Of a stretch of 53,186 bases of DNA, positions 29,629 through 39,890 are shown in pieces; the stretch's first letter is position 1, and every line of letters starts with the position of its first letter. This DNA comes from an uncultured beta proteobacterium. GTDB lineage: Bacteria > Pseudomonadota > Gammaproteobacteria > Burkholderiales > Nitrosomonadaceae. Made by a program: the position numbers and the translations under genes. Under the pieces are notes generated by a model. It worked only from the letters and a program-made list of their open reading frames with translations, was not told the origin of the DNA and searched no databases. The stretch is from NCBI GenBank assembly GCA_900696615.1, contig CAADGS010000131.1, forward strand, positions 1 to 53,186, written 5' to 3'.

Positions 29629-30606
29629 TTAATCACTTTTTCTGTGGAAAGAAATTTTCTTAAACAAGGGAATGCTCAACAAGCCTAAAAGAATCCCAAT
29701 CAACATCATTCCGTAATTTTTTAGATTAAGGTTGGAAAATTCGGTCATTTCCATTGAAATCAAATTCTTTTCGGTTTTATTAGAAGATTTATCAGAAACC
29801 TTCGGTAAATTCTCGGCTTCATAGCGATCATTGCGGTTATAAGGTGTTAGACCTGGGATACTGGGTATATCTTCTCCGCCATTTCCTACAACAAGCTGCG
29901 CTTTCATGCCTTTCTCCATGTGATGGGAAATGTCGCAATGCACAAGAAAGGTATCATCCGATCCCGGGACAATAATCGTGCCGGATACGGTTTTCGGGCC
30001 CGTCACCTCAAGATGGAACATACCGTATTTGTACAAGTATTTCGGTAAACCGTGCATCATGAATTGATGGCGGATACTGTCTTCGTTAATGAAATGAAAA
30101 GTAACTTTTGCACAAGGTTTCACATTCCATTGTTGCTTGTCGAACGCAAAAGCGGTACCGGGAAAATTTTTCGAATATTTCCGGCCTGCGCGGACGGTAA
30201 TTTCCACTTCTTCCGAAATACTCTTACAACTGCTAGGTAACTTATCAAGGTTTTGTCCCATAATCATCGTACCCTCATGGTCCATGATATGATCATGATC
30301 CATGTGGTGGTGGTGATGCATATCCCCATGTTCCGTGGCTTGCGTATCGTGAGCGCTATGATCAATATCATGATCATGACCGTGATCGTCGACGGTACCG
30401 TGTTCACTGGCGTGATCAATGGCCGCCCCACTCTCTTGGCTCATGCTATGTCCACTGTGATCATGCTTATCTTGACTCATCGCATGACCGCTGTGATCAT
30501 GGTGATCATGTTCATCCGTTTTCTTGGCTTGATCCTGCGCAAATGCATTAGAATTCAATGCAAGCATAGCAACAAGAAAAAATGTAATTATTGTAGTCTT
30601 AGCCAT
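29629..30606 (-). CDS. His-rich, membrane-anchored periplasmic cupredoxin
   Basis: A 325-residue exported copper protein. A signal peptide (cleavage after AFA, residue 23) is followed by a low-complexity linker with 24 His between residues 33 and 110, including a 12-residue tandem repeat (HDHSGHAMSQ/HDHSGHSMSQ) and HHHHH. A cupredoxin domain at about 130-242 has a plausible type 1 copper site: H180, C224, H229, M234 (C-x4-H-x4-M). A C-terminal hydrophobic helix (about 298-315) with a basic tail anchors it in the inner membrane. Its ATG shares one base with the stop of the multicopper oxidase gene (TAATG), so the two are translationally coupled. Likely electron carrier or copper chaperone for the oxidase; not identical to any cupredoxin I can name. 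Confidence 0.8.
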   Translation of the reverse strand: MAKTTIITFFLVAMLALNSNAFAQDQAKKTDEHDHHDHSGHAMSQDKHDHSGHSMSQESGAAIDHASEHGTVDDHGHDHDIDHSAHDTQATEHGDMHHHHHMDHDHIMDHEGTMIMGQNLDKLPSSCKSISEEVEITVRAGRKYSKNFPGTAFAFDKQQWNVKPCAKVTFHFINEDSIRHQFMMHGLPKYLYKYGMFHLEVTGPKTVSGTIIVPGSDDTFLVHCDISHHMEKGMKAQLVVGNGGEDIPSIPGLTPYNRNDRYEAENLPKVSDKSSNKTEKNLISMEMTEFSNLNLKNYGMMLIGILLGLLSIPLFKKISFHRKSD

Positions 30607-32315
30607 TATTGATTACCCCCTTTAGGGCTTTTGAGCCGTGAAACTGCGGCATGAGCGCACTCTTTAATGTACTGCCATTTGGCAAAAATCAAATACAGGA
30701 AAAGTCCGATCAGCAATCCATATAAAGTATTCAGCATTGAAGCTTGTGTAGTAGGATCCAAACCTTCATATTCACCTGGCGATCCTAAACTTGCCCATTC
30801 ATCGAGATCTTGCCAAATTGGATACCTTTTTTCGTAATATTCTTTAGTGAAATATTCACTTAAATCAATGCCAAAGTGACTGACTTTGGGTAAACCGCTA
30901 CCATTCAAATAGGATTTGTAGACGATGGAACTCATGCTGCCACCTTCGGCCATGCCGTTAGTGGTAATTCCTTTTTCACGATGATCATGAATCAACCAAT
31001 CGCCTTCACCATAGCTATGCTTTCCATCGTTAACGGTTTCCAATTTTAAATCGAGCCGCTGAGCTGGGGCCATATCGAAAACATCGCGCATAATCTGTGC
31101 TGCCGGATTGTGTTCAACCCCGTCGTAATGTGTAATCGTGGCATGATGGCCATGCGTATGAACGGCTATCAGTTCGCCTCCGCTATTCAACAAACGCAGC
31201 TTCACTTTCTGATCAGGTTCTACGATGATTAGAGACTCTCTTAGGGTGTAAGGAAATGACAAGCCATTCAAAGTAAAGTAATCTTCACTCGAATCGGTGA
31301 TGTCATAACGTTGGTTCATTTCACGTGCAATCAATCTCGGATCATTATATTTTTGAATAATGTCACCAAGCTCTTTATCCATCGCGTGATAATGCAAATC
31401 ATATTCCTGATCGAATTGTTCACGCACGGCAACCGATGGGTGGCGCACATGTCCTGCACCGATATTTAAAGTTTGCAGCCAGTTATTCGGTCTGTTTTCT
31501 TCGATCACGATCATGCCGGCCAGGCCCATAGACAAATGGGTGTGTGTTTGCACGTGACAATGGTAAAACATGGTGCCCGGTTGACGCGCTTGAAACTGAT
31601 AAACACGCCGCTCACCCGGCATCAATTCGACTTCACTGGTCTGCGGCACGCCATCCTGGCCGCCATGCTCGCCATGAGAAAAAGGATGGTCCACACCATG
31701 CAAATGGATACTGTGCGGGAAATAATGCGTATTTTCTAATACGATTTGCACGATATCACCCACTTCAACGCGAATCACGGGCGATGGAAGACGCAAAAGA
31801 GGATTGGCTCTGACACTTTCAAAATTTTCTGTCGACATACCGCTGGTTTTTGGGGCGAATACCCAAGCACCAGGTTGTATGCCCGGAGCAATATCGAAAG
31901 TCGGCACTATTCCGGGGAAATCAGGTGAACGACCATTCAGTTCCATAATTTCCAGCTTGATAACAATTCGATCAGGATCACCGTCACCGTCCAAATCGTC
32001 GGTTTTAATGATGGCATCCGGCGATAAGCCGGTTTTCATCAAGGTGTCCATCGATATATTATTGGTTCCTTTGACTGCTGCCGCAATCCAAGCCGGATTA
32101 TCCGGGCTGCAACCCGGGGATGCTTCGATTTTTACACCCTCAATTTCCTGTGCTTCCCGCCATGCAGGGGAAATTTTAGGGTCACACATTGGCTCAGTAG
32201 TCAGTGCTGCTGGATCAACTTTCACCGTATTGGGCAACTTTGAAGCAGCTTGCGATATAGTTGCCAAAAGCATCATGCACAAAATGAGTAGAGCATTTAA
32301 AAAATGATTAGGCAT
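30606..32315 (-). CDS. Two-domain multicopper oxidase, membrane-anchored
   Basis: A 569-residue periplasmic multicopper oxidase with a signal peptide (cleavage near SQA). All four HxH motifs for the type 2/3 cluster are present: H204/H206, H252/H254, H386/H388 and H443/H445. The type 1 site is in the first cupredoxin domain (C253, H258, M263 in HCHVQTHTHLSM). In the second domain the Cys is replaced by Asp (HDH, D444). This is the two-domain arrangement with type 1 copper only in domain 1, as described for blue copper oxidase of Nitrosomonas europaea. Unusual are the 180-residue N-terminal extension with an EF-hand-like DLDGDGDPD near 108-116 and a C-terminal membrane helix (about 528-548). 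Substrate unknown; laccase-like, Cu(I) or nitrogen-oxide chemistry are all possible. Confidence 0.85.
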   Translation of the reverse strand: MPNHFLNALLILCMMLLATISQAASKLPNTVKVDPAALTTEPMCDPKISPAWREAQEIEGVKIEASPGCSPDNPAWIAAAVKGTNNISMDTLMKTGLSPDAIIKTDDLDGDGDPDRIVIKLEIMELNGRSPDFPGIVPTFDIAPGIQPGAWVFAPKTSGMSTENFESVRANPLLRLPSPVIRVEVGDIVQIVLENTHYFPHSIHLHGVDHPFSHGEHGGQDGVPQTSEVELMPGERRVYQFQARQPGTMFYHCHVQTHTHLSMGLAGMIVIEENRPNNWLQTLNIGAGHVRHPSVAVREQFDQEYDLHYHAMDKELGDIIQKYNDPRLIAREMNQRYDITDSSEDYFTLNGLSFPYTLRESLIIVEPDQKVKLRLLNSGGELIAVHTHGHHATITHYDGVEHNPAAQIMRDVFDMAPAQRLDLKLETVNDGKHSYGEGDWLIHDHREKGITTNGMAEGGSMSSIVYKSYLNGSGLPKVSHFGIDLSEYFTKEYYEKRYPIWQDLDEWASLGSPGEYEGLDPTTQASMLNTLYGLLIGLFLYLIFAKWQYIKECAHAAVSRLKSPKGGNQ

Positions 32316-32628
32316 ATCAATGTACCTTTGAAATTTATTTAAATATTATATCAATAACAAATATGAATGAATCAATTACCATCGCGAACAATATCAGTAT
32401 GAGGAGATCAACATTTATTTAGTTTGACAGATATTTCGATACAAATACTTATTTAAATATTTGCAGGTAGATAAAATGATGAGAATTTTTTTATTTTCAT
32501 ATATATGCAATATCTTACATATTCGTTAGGCTATCATCAGCGTTATTATACAGAACCCAATAAGGCTTTTGTGGTTTTTACAGTGTTGGCATGGCTGCAA
32601 TTTTTTAACCGATCATGCTGCGAATTGA
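32316..32628. promoter_or_regulatory. Divergent control region, copper oxidase / RND efflux
   Basis: 313 bases between oppositely oriented operons. On the minus strand TATAAT (32345-32350) lies about 30 bases before the oxidase ATG, with TTGATT 19 bases upstream and AAAGG before the start, a fair promoter for the oxidase pair. On the plus strand a perfect TTGACA is at 32424-32429, but the best -10 is 18 to 20 bases away. No copper-regulator palindrome (CueR/CopR type) was recognised. Confidence 0.4.
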
Positions 32629-33846
32629 GTGACAATGAATACCATTTTTATTTTTTCTAATCTTCTCGAAAATATTCGACTTGGGAAACTACTTAAGCAA
32701 AAGCATATTGCTTTTTTTTGCTATAGCTTAGTATGGATGTTTTTAATTGCTTGTACGCAAAAGGAACCAACAAAATCCTTTGCTGAGAATACAGCAATGC
32801 CTGTTACAGTGATCGTTGCGCAGCCCGTTCGTATGCCCGCCAACCTGGAAACTATCGCACAAACGGAGGGAGCAAAAGAAATCGAAATCCGCCCACGAGT
32901 GGGTGGCATTCTCCTTAAACGTCTGTATGACGAAGGCACTGCCGTCAAAGCCGGACAACCGTTATTCTTGATTGACCCGGAACCTTACCAATACATCCTT
33001 GCTGAAGCCAAAGCGCTTGTGCGTGAGCAAACTGTGCGTGTAATGCGTGCCAGAAGCGATGAAGATCGTCAACGGCAGTTATTAGCTGAGAATTTTGTCA
33101 GTCAACGTGCTTACGATCAAATCTCAGCTGACTTGGCCGCAACCCAGGCAGCACTGCAAGCAGCAAAAAACCGCGCTAAACAAGCAGAACTCAATCTTTC
33201 TTATACCACTGTCAAGGCACCGATCGATGGCATAACAGGCCGTTCGAATTTTTCCGAAGGTGCATTGCTATCGGCCAATAACAGTTTATTAACTACCTTG
33301 ACCCAGTTATCGCCGATTTGGGTGCGGTTTAGTTTTTCGGACTACGAACTTACGAAATTAGGCGCTCATCTGAATGAAAAAAATGTGCATAGCATAACTA
33401 TGATTCTGCCTGACGGATCGACGTATCCCCAACAAGGCAAAATCAATTTCACTGCAAGCAAGATCGATCCGTTAATTGGAACGCAGCAATTGCGTGCAAC
33501 TTTCGACAACACCGATCAGCACATATTACCCGGTCAATTTGTGCGCATACGCATTGCTGCCGGAGAACCGCAAGTTGTTTATAGCGTACCTCAAGTAGCT
33601 GTTCTAACATCCGACTCAGGGCGATTCGTTTATGTTGTCGATGAAAACAATGCTGTCATTCAACGCCCTGTTACAGCTGGCAATTGGATCGGCAAGGATT
33701 GGATTATTCTGGATGGTTTGCAGGACGGGGACAAAGTAGTTGTAGATAATCTGATTAAGTTAATGCCCGGTAAAATTGTCGATCCGCAATTGCGTGATCA
33801 CAACATATCCCCCTCCCAGTTGGACTCTATACCGGCTGACCGGTAG
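32629..33846 (+). CDS. RND efflux periplasmic adaptor lipoprotein (AcrA/MexE type)
   Basis: Membrane-fusion subunit of 405 residues linking an RND pump to an outer-membrane channel. The N-terminal hydrophobic segment ends in the lipobox LIAC, so it is a lipoprotein. The lipoyl halves are EIEIRPRVGGILLKRLYDEGTAVKAGQPLFLIDP and LNLSYTTVKAPIDGITGRSNFSEGALL, flanking an alpha-hairpin (about 115-190). Beta-barrel and membrane-proximal domains follow. Start GTG at 32629 or ATG two codons later. The permease gene begins 11 bases downstream. A regulator and outer-membrane channel gene are both absent here. Confidence 0.9.
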   Translation: MTMNTIFIFSNLLENIRLGKLLKQKHIAFFCYSLVWMFLIACTQKEPTKSFAENTAMPVTVIVAQPVRMPANLETIAQTEGAKEIEIRPRVGGILLKRLYDEGTAVKAGQPLFLIDPEPYQYILAEAKALVREQTVRVMRARSDEDRQRQLLAENFVSQRAYDQISADLAATQAALQAAKNRAKQAELNLSYTTVKAPIDGITGRSNFSEGALLSANNSLLTTLTQLSPIWVRFSFSDYELTKLGAHLNEKNVHSITMILPDGSTYPQQGKINFTASKIDPLIGTQQLRATFDNTDQHILPGQFVRIRIAAGEPQVVYSVPQVAVLTSDSGRFVYVVDENNAVIQRPVTAGNWIGKDWIILDGLQDGDKVVVDNLIKLMPGKIVDPQLRDHNISPSQLDSIPADR

Positions 33847-33857
33847 CAATTTCGTAT

Positions 33858-36800
33858 ATGGCAAAGTTCTTCATTACACGGCCTATTTTTGCATCAGTTT
33901 TGTCGATCATTATTGTTTTGGCAGGGTTGGCTGCCGCCATAGAGTTACCGATTGAACAATATCCAAAAATCACGCCGCCCACTGTCATAGTGACCGCCAC
34001 ATTTCCCGGAGCCAATGCGGAGACAATGATTAAGACCGTTGCCGCACCGATTGAAGAAAAACTCAGTGCAATCGAGGGATTACTGTACTTCAGTTCCAGT
34101 GCCGATTCGAGCGGACGGTTGACCATTACCATTACATTTGAAATTGGAACCGATATTGATCGCGCCACGTTCAATGTCAGCAATGAAGTCAACACCGCTT
34201 TGGCACGATTGCCAGATGAAGTGAGACGTACAGGCATAACAGTGCAAAAACGCTCCAACGATCTGTTACTGGTTTTTGCGGTCACTTCCACGGACCCCAA
34301 ACATACCACCCTGTTCTTGAGCAATTTTATTACCAGCAACATACTGGACGACTTGAGGCGTGAAAATGGCGTAGGCGAAGCAAGAATTTTCGGTGCGCAG
34401 GATTACGCTATGCGAATTTGGCTGCGCCCCGACCGAATGGCGCAACTGGGCATTACAACCAGTGATATCGCAAATGCCATACGCGCGCAAAATGCACAGC
34501 AAGCAGTAGGAAAAATAGGACAAGAACCGGCCCTGGCCGATCAGCAACTGGTTTATACCGTGACTGCAAAAGGCCGGTTACTTGAACCCGAGCAATTCGA
34601 AAATATCATCCTGCGTTCAGATGCATCGCGTGGCGTACTCTACCTCAAAGACGTTGCACGCATTGAACTCGGCGCGCAGGATTACTCGACACATACTTTA
34701 TTGAACGGCGAACCCGGTTTGGGAATCGGCATTTTCCTGCGAACCGGCGCAAATGCATTGGATACAGCAGCTGCAGTCAAAGCCAAGATGAACGAGTTAA
34801 GACATTACTTTCCGGAAGGGATGCAATATTTTGTTTCGTACGACACCAGCTCGTTTGTCAAAGCATCGATCTGGGAAGTGGTGAAGACCTTGGGAGAAGC
34901 CATGCTTCTCGTTGTTCTGGTGGTTTATCTGTTTTTACAAAGCTGGCGTGCTACGCTCATCCCCATCATAGCCATACCGATTTCGCTGATAGGTACCTTC
35001 GCCGGTCTATGGATATTAGGCTATTCGATCAACACCTTAACATTATTTGCAATGGTGCTTTCGATCGGTATTGTCGTCGACGACGCAATTGTCGTCCTCG
35101 AAAATATCGAGCGATTGATATCACAGGAAAAATTATCACCCATAGATGCTGCGATTAAAGCAATGCAACAGGTCTCCAGTGCCGTGGTCGCAATGACCAT
35201 GGTACTGGCAGCCGTTTTTATACCGGTTGCTTTTCTTGGCGGTATCGCCGGAGAGCTCTATCAGCAATTTGCGGTAACTGTCGCTGTCGCGGGAATTATT
35301 TCCGGCATTGTCGCTTTGACATTAACACCCACATTATGTGCAACCCTATTGACGTCCACACATCAACACGTCGCTTTTTTTACTTGGTTTAACCATCGTT
35401 TTGAACAAGTGCGCAACATCTATGTTGGCATGGTCGGTCTAAGCTTACGTCACGCTTTCAGAAGCGCGCTGATTTTTCTGATTATCATTATGGTATTGAC
35501 TTATCTAGTAAGAAACATACCAGACAGTTTTGTTCCAGCAGAAGATCAGGGTTACGTCATAGCCGCAGTAATATTACCCGATGGCGCAACGTTGTCACGC
35601 ACCACACAAACAGCGCTTGCCATCAACAATGAAATAGCTAAAGAGTCCGCCATAATCTATCGATTTGCAGTCAATGGCCTGGATTTCATTGGCGGCGGCA
35701 ATAAAACCAATGTTTCAACCATGTTTATACGCATGAAAGACTGGTCTGAGCGCACAACCACTGCAACCGATATTGTAAATAAGTTGTTTGCAATCGGCGC
35801 GCAGCAACCGGATGGCTTGGCCATCGCTTTCAATCCGCCGGCGATACGCGGTCTGGGAAGCACGGGTGGCTTTGAATTGTACGTACAAAGCCGCACCAAT
35901 CCGGATCCATCGCAATTGGCAAACGTGGTTAATGAATTGGTCCAGGTGTTAAAGCAAGAGCCTAAACTGGCTACAGTAAATTCTTTCTTGCGTTCTTCGG
36001 TGCCACAATATTACATTGAAGTGGACGAAGCCAAAGCAATTTCGCAAGGGGTCTCGATTGCTGATATTTACGCATCCTTGCAAAGCATCATGGGATCGCT
36101 TTATGTTAACGATTTCAATCGATCCGGACGAACCTACCGTGTGCAACTGCAAGCCGAAGCCGCTTATCGAATGAGTGCAGAAGATTTGGGCAAAGTTTAT
36201 GTGCGATCGGAATCCGGTTTGATGATTCCCTTGTCCGCCTTGAGCAAGGTAAAACACATCGTAGGTGCTGAACAACTGGAGCGGTTTAATGGTTTGCTGG
36301 CCGCAAAGCTGGTGGGAAGCGGAGCCAGCGGCGTCAGTTCCGGCCAAGCCATCGCACTGGTTGAAAGCATCGCGGCCGAAACCCTGCCAGAAGGCTATCA
36401 ACTGGCTTGGACCGGTACTGCATTTCAAGAAAAGAAAATGGGATCGGCTGCAATTTTTGCATTCAGCTTGGCTGTGATCATGGTTTTTCTGATTTTGGCA
36501 GCACAATTTGAAACCTGGGCCTTGCCACTGGCGGTAATCATGGCGATTCCGTTCGCAATGGTCGGCGCATTAATCGCGATTCTGTTACGCGATATGCCCA
36601 ATGATGTGTATTTTCAAATTGGAATGGTGACATTGATCGGATTGACTGCAAAAAATGCAATTCTGCTCGTTGAATTTGCCAACCAGAAAATGAAAGAAGG
36701 CGTTGGAATTTCACAAGCAGCGATCCAATCTGCACAATTGCGCTTTCGGCCTATTGTAATGACTTCAATGGCATTTATCTTGGGTGTTGTCCCCTTAGTG

Positions 36801-36956
36801 CTAGCTACTGGCGCTGGTGCGGCAGCACGACAATCGATGGGAACTGGCGTTTTTGGCGGCATGATTATGGCAACCACGATTGCAACGATATTTGTACCGT
36901 TGTTCTTCTCTTGGTTCGTAAAGAAACGTTCAATTTCTAGGACTAGGAGCCAGTAA
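33858..36956 (+). CDS. RND multidrug efflux permease (HAE-1 family)
   Basis: Inner-membrane proton/drug antiporter of 1032 residues, AcrB/MexF-like. The N-terminus MAKFFITRPIFASVLSIIIVLAG and the GIVVDDAIVVLENIER motif with the proton-relay Asp pair (near 405) are typical, and GLTAKNAILLVEFA with its Lys is in the second half. Two large periplasmic loops give the porter and docking domains. The HAE-1 class exports hydrophobic/amphiphilic compounds rather than metals; the heavy-metal class charged residues are not evident. Substrate unknown. Ends 122 bases before aroKB. Confidence 0.93.
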   Translation: MAKFFITRPIFASVLSIIIVLAGLAAAIELPIEQYPKITPPTVIVTATFPGANAETMIKTVAAPIEEKLSAIEGLLYFSSSADSSGRLTITITFEIGTDIDRATFNVSNEVNTALARLPDEVRRTGITVQKRSNDLLLVFAVTSTDPKHTTLFLSNFITSNILDDLRRENGVGEARIFGAQDYAMRIWLRPDRMAQLGITTSDIANAIRAQNAQQAVGKIGQEPALADQQLVYTVTAKGRLLEPEQFENIILRSDASRGVLYLKDVARIELGAQDYSTHTLLNGEPGLGIGIFLRTGANALDTAAAVKAKMNELRHYFPEGMQYFVSYDTSSFVKASIWEVVKTLGEAMLLVVLVVYLFLQSWRATLIPIIAIPISLIGTFAGLWILGYSINTLTLFAMVLSIGIVVDDAIVVLENIERLISQEKLSPIDAAIKAMQQVSSAVVAMTMVLAAVFIPVAFLGGIAGELYQQFAVTVAVAGIISGIVALTLTPTLCATLLTSTHQHVAFFTWFNHRFEQVRNIYVGMVGLSLRHAFRSALIFLIIIMVLTYLVRNIPDSFVPAEDQGYVIAAVILPDGATLSRTTQTALAINNEIAKESAIIYRFAVNGLDFIGGGNKTNVSTMFIRMKDWSERTTTATDIVNKLFAIGAQQPDGLAIAFNPPAIRGLGSTGGFELYVQSRTNPDPSQLANVVNELVQVLKQEPKLATVNSFLRSSVPQYYIEVDEAKAISQGVSIADIYASLQSIMGSLYVNDFNRSGRTYRVQLQAEAAYRMSAEDLGKVYVRSESGLMIPLSALSKVKHIVGAEQLERFNGLLAAKLVGSGASGVSSGQAIALVESIAAETLPEGYQLAWTGTAFQEKKMGSAAIFAFSLAVIMVFLILAAQFETWALPLAVIMAIPFAMVGALIAILLRDMPNDVYFQIGMVTLIGLTAKNAILLVEFANQKMKEGVGISQAAIQSAQLRFRPIVMTSMAFILGVVPLVLATGAGAAARQSMGTGVFGGMIMATTIATIFVPLFFSWFVKKRSISRTRSQ

Positions 36957-37078
36957 ATCACAACAGGCCTTCCACAACGGTTCTCAATTGCAGCCAGCTC
37001 GAAACGGGTTTGCTGCAATAACGGCCTCACAAGGTTTAAGCCATCATTCGCATTACAAATTCGGCTACAATCTCAATT

Positions 37079-38776
37079 ATGAATTTAAGTAAAACAAAAG
37101 TACTCCAGCCCATCCAAGAAAGGCTAGGAAATACCAATATCATTTTGGTGGGCATGATGGGTGCTGGCAAAACAACCGTCGGCAAAGCTTTAGCACAAAT
37201 GTTAGGTAGAGAGTTTGTGGATTCTGATCATGAAATCCAGGAGCGAACAGGTGTAAAAATTCCGATAATTTTTGAAATTGAAGGAGAAGCTGGTTTTCGT
37301 AAGCGCGAATCGGAGGTACTGGTAGAGCTGGTCAAAAAGAATAATATTGTACTGGCCACCGGTGGCGGAGCTGTGTTGAGCGAAGAAAACCGCCAGCTGC
37401 TTAAACAACATGGCATCGTAATTTATTTACGCGCTTCGGTGAACGATCTGCATCGCCGCACCCGGCACGATAAAAACAGGCCGTTACTTAAAGCGCAAAA
37501 TTTATATGCGCGATTAAATGAATTGTATATTCAACGCGACGCCCATTATCGCGACACCGCTCATGTCATTATCGATAGCGGCAAGCAAGGCGTACGCCAA
37601 TTGATACAAAAACTTTTCAACAAACTCATTAACATCAACTTTGATACCATCAAATCAACCCATCATTTCAATATCATGCAAACCATTTCAGTTGATTTCA
37701 CAACTTCATCTGACAAACGCAACTATCCGATTCATATCGGACACGGAATCCTTGATCAAGTTGATTTAATCTTGTCATGTTTACCGCAAAAAAAGGTTGC
37801 GATTGTCAGCAATTCCACCGTCGCACCGCTATACCTTGAAAAATTAAACCTAGCCCTGGAAAAAAGTGGAATTAAGGTTGTTTCGATTATTATTCCAGAC
37901 GGTGAAATGTATAAAAACTGGGAAACTTTAAATCTCATTTTCGATGCACTGCTGAAAAATCACTGCGAACGTAATACAACGATTTTAGCTTTGGGCGGCG
38001 GTGTAGTGGGCGATATAAGCGGATTCGCAGCAGCAACCTATTTGCGCGGCGTACCCTTCATCCAAATACCTACGACATTACTGGCACAAGTGGATTCTTC
38101 GGTAGGTGGCAAAACCGGTATCAATCATCAGTTGGGCAAAAATATGATTGGTGCTTTTTACCAACCCCGCATGGTACTGGCCGATAGCGCCACATTAAAT
38201 ACGCTACCCGATAGAGAATTGCGTGCAGGAATTGCTGAAATCATTAAATATGGATTAATTCGCGATCCGGCTTTTTTCGATTGGCTAGAACAGAATATGC
38301 ATCGCCTGTTGACACGTGACGCGGTCACGTTGAATGAAGCTATTCAGCGCAGTTGTGAGAACAAAGCTGAAATCGTTGCTGCCGATGAAAAAGAAAAAGG
38401 CATACGGGCTTTGTTAAATCTAGGTCATACTTTTGGCCATGCGATTGAAAATGGTATGGGCTATGGCGTCTGGCTGCATGGTGAAGCGGTTGCAGCGGGA
38501 ACTGTATTGGCAGCCGAACTGTCTCGTCGCATGAAATTAATTAGTGAAGCAGATGTTCAGCGTATCCGCAAAATTTTTGTACAGGCGGAATTACCTGTTG
38601 CAGCACCCAAAATGCCTGTGGAGAAATATTTACAATTGATGACATTGGACAAAAAAGTAGATGCCGGAAAAACACGTTTTATTCTCCTGAATCGAATAGG
38701 CGAAGCGGTTATGCGGGCCGACATTCCGGCTGCATTGCTCACTAAAACAATTGAATCCTGCGTAAAAGATGGCTAA
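37079..38776 (+). CDS. aroKB: Fused shikimate kinase / 3-dehydroquinate synthase
   Basis: One uninterrupted 565-codon frame encodes two shikimate-pathway enzymes. Residues about 15-185 are shikimate kinase (Walker [12 protein letters not shown] at 25-35, the DSD motif in FVDSDHEIQ, the GGGAV phosphate motif). Residues 200-565 are 3-dehydroquinate synthase (NAD motif [20 protein letters not shown], substrate region [21 protein letters not shown], metal His in [11 protein letters not shown]). The linker is about 15 residues, around the Met near residue 200 where a separate AroB would start; that ATG has no ribosome-binding site. Elsewhere aroK and aroB are usually adjacent separate genes, so this is a probable in-frame fusion. 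The 3' end overlaps dgt by 8 bases. Confidence 0.9.
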   Translation: MNLSKTKVLQPIQERLGNTNIILVGMMGAGKTTVGKALAQMLGREFVDSDHEIQERTGVKIPIIFEIEGEAGFRKRESEVLVELVKKNNIVLATGGGAVLSEENRQLLKQHGIVIYLRASVNDLHRRTRHDKNRPLLKAQNLYARLNELYIQRDAHYRDTAHVIIDSGKQGVRQLIQKLFNKLININFDTIKSTHHFNIMQTISVDFTTSSDKRNYPIHIGHGILDQVDLILSCLPQKKVAIVSNSTVAPLYLEKLNLALEKSGIKVVSIIIPDGEMYKNWETLNLIFDALLKNHCERNTTILALGGGVVGDISGFAAATYLRGVPFIQIPTTLLAQVDSSVGGKTGINHQLGKNMIGAFYQPRMVLADSATLNTLPDRELRAGIAEIIKYGLIRDPAFFDWLEQNMHRLLTRDAVTLNEAIQRSCENKAEIVAADEKEKGIRALLNLGHTFGHAIENGMGYGVWLHGEAVAAGTVLAAELSRRMKLISEADVQRIRKIFVQAELPVAAPKMPVEKYLQLMTLDKKVDAGKTRFILLNRIGEAVMRADIPAALLTKTIESCVKDG

Positions 38777-39890
38777 TTTAGCGGTGTATGCAGTTTCGTC
38801 CATGAATTCCCGCGGACGAGTCATTTTTGAGGATCTTCCCGCAGGGCGAAGTGAATTTCAGCGCGACCGCGATCGGATCATTCACTCTTCAGCCTTTCGG
38901 AGACTTGAATATAAAACGCAGGTTTTCGTAAATCACGAAGGCGATCTTTTTCGCACACGCCTGACACATAGCCTGGAGGTTGCGCAAATAGGCCGTTCCA
39001 TCGCAAGAAGTTTACATTTGAATGAAGATTTGGTGGAAGCCATCTCACTGGCACATGATTTGGGACACACACCGTTTGGACACGCAGGTCAAGACGCGTT
39101 AAACGGCTGCATGAAAGATTATGGCGGTTTTGAACATAACCTCCAATCGTTGCGGGTTGTTGATGTGCTAGAAGAACGCTACGCTGCCTTTAACGGCCTG
39201 AATCTTTGTTATGAAACGCGCGAAGGAATACTCAAACATGTCGCAAAAAAAAATATTGAAAAATTAGGAGAGCTTGGTATTCGGTTTACACAGCATAAGC
39301 GACCTTCTTTGGAAGCTCAACTGGCTAATTTTTCAGATGAAATCGCATACAACAATCACGATATCGATGATGGATTACGATCGGGGTTAATTTCATTGCA
39401 TCAATTAAATGAAGTTTCTATTTTTTCACGCCATTTAGCACAAGTAAAACTTAGGCATCCACTAATTCCGGAACGTCGCATGATTTACGAAACAATTCGC
39501 AGCATGATCAACACATTGGCAACTGATTTAATTCAACAGAGTTTAATCAATATTCAAGCTGCGCAAGTAGATAGCCTGGATGCAGTTCATGCCGCACCCC
39601 CTTTAATTGGTTTTAGTGAACGCATTAACCAGGAACAACAACAATTAAAAAAGTTTTTATATGACAATCTTTACCGACACTACCGTGTTATGCGGATGAA
39701 CAGCAAAGCACGCCATACCATAGAAAAATTGTTCTCAGCCTTTAGTACGGAAATACGGTTGCTTCCCTCTGAATATCAAATAAAATACACACAGGAAGGT
39801 TATCAAGTGATTGCTGATTATATTGCCGGTATGACCGATCGTTACGCCATAAAAGAATATCAACGTTTGTTTACGATTACAGAAAATTGA
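38769..39890 (+). CDS. dgt: dGTP triphosphohydrolase-like HD-domain protein
   Basis: 373-residue HD-superfamily nucleotide hydrolase, the short form common in bacteria that lack the E. coli-type Dgt. Metal-binding HD motif residues are in [15 protein letters not shown] and [18 protein letters not shown], with later ligands in [10 protein letters not shown] and [13 protein letters not shown]. It would cleave dNTPs to nucleoside and triphosphate. Its ATG lies inside the end of aroKB (8-base overlap); the aroKB-dgt coupling is common in betaproteobacteria. Confidence 0.9.
   Translation: MANLAVYAVSSMNSRGRVIFEDLPAGRSEFQRDRDRIIHSSAFRRLEYKTQVFVNHEGDLFRTRLTHSLEVAQIGRSIARSLHLNEDLVEAISLAHDLGHTPFGHAGQDALNGCMKDYGGFEHNLQSLRVVDVLEERYAAFNGLNLCYETREGILKHVAKKNIEKLGELGIRFTQHKRPSLEAQLANFSDEIAYNNHDIDDGLRSGLISLHQLNEVSIFSRHLAQVKLRHPLIPERRMIYETIRSMINTLATDLIQQSLINIQAAQVDSLDAVHAAPPLIGFSERINQEQQQLKKFLYDNLYRHYRVMRMNSKARHTIEKLFSAFSTEIRLLPSEYQIKYTQEGYQVIADYIAGMTDRYAIKEYQRLFTITEN

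Noticed and set aside
32586..32600. Sigma54-like TGGCAT...TGCA before the RND adaptor
   Set aside because: The GG-to-GC spacing is two bases too short for a -24/-12 promoter.
36614..37030. Minus-strand frame across the RND permease end
   Set aside because: Antisense to the strongly conserved permease; no ribosome-binding site or motif.
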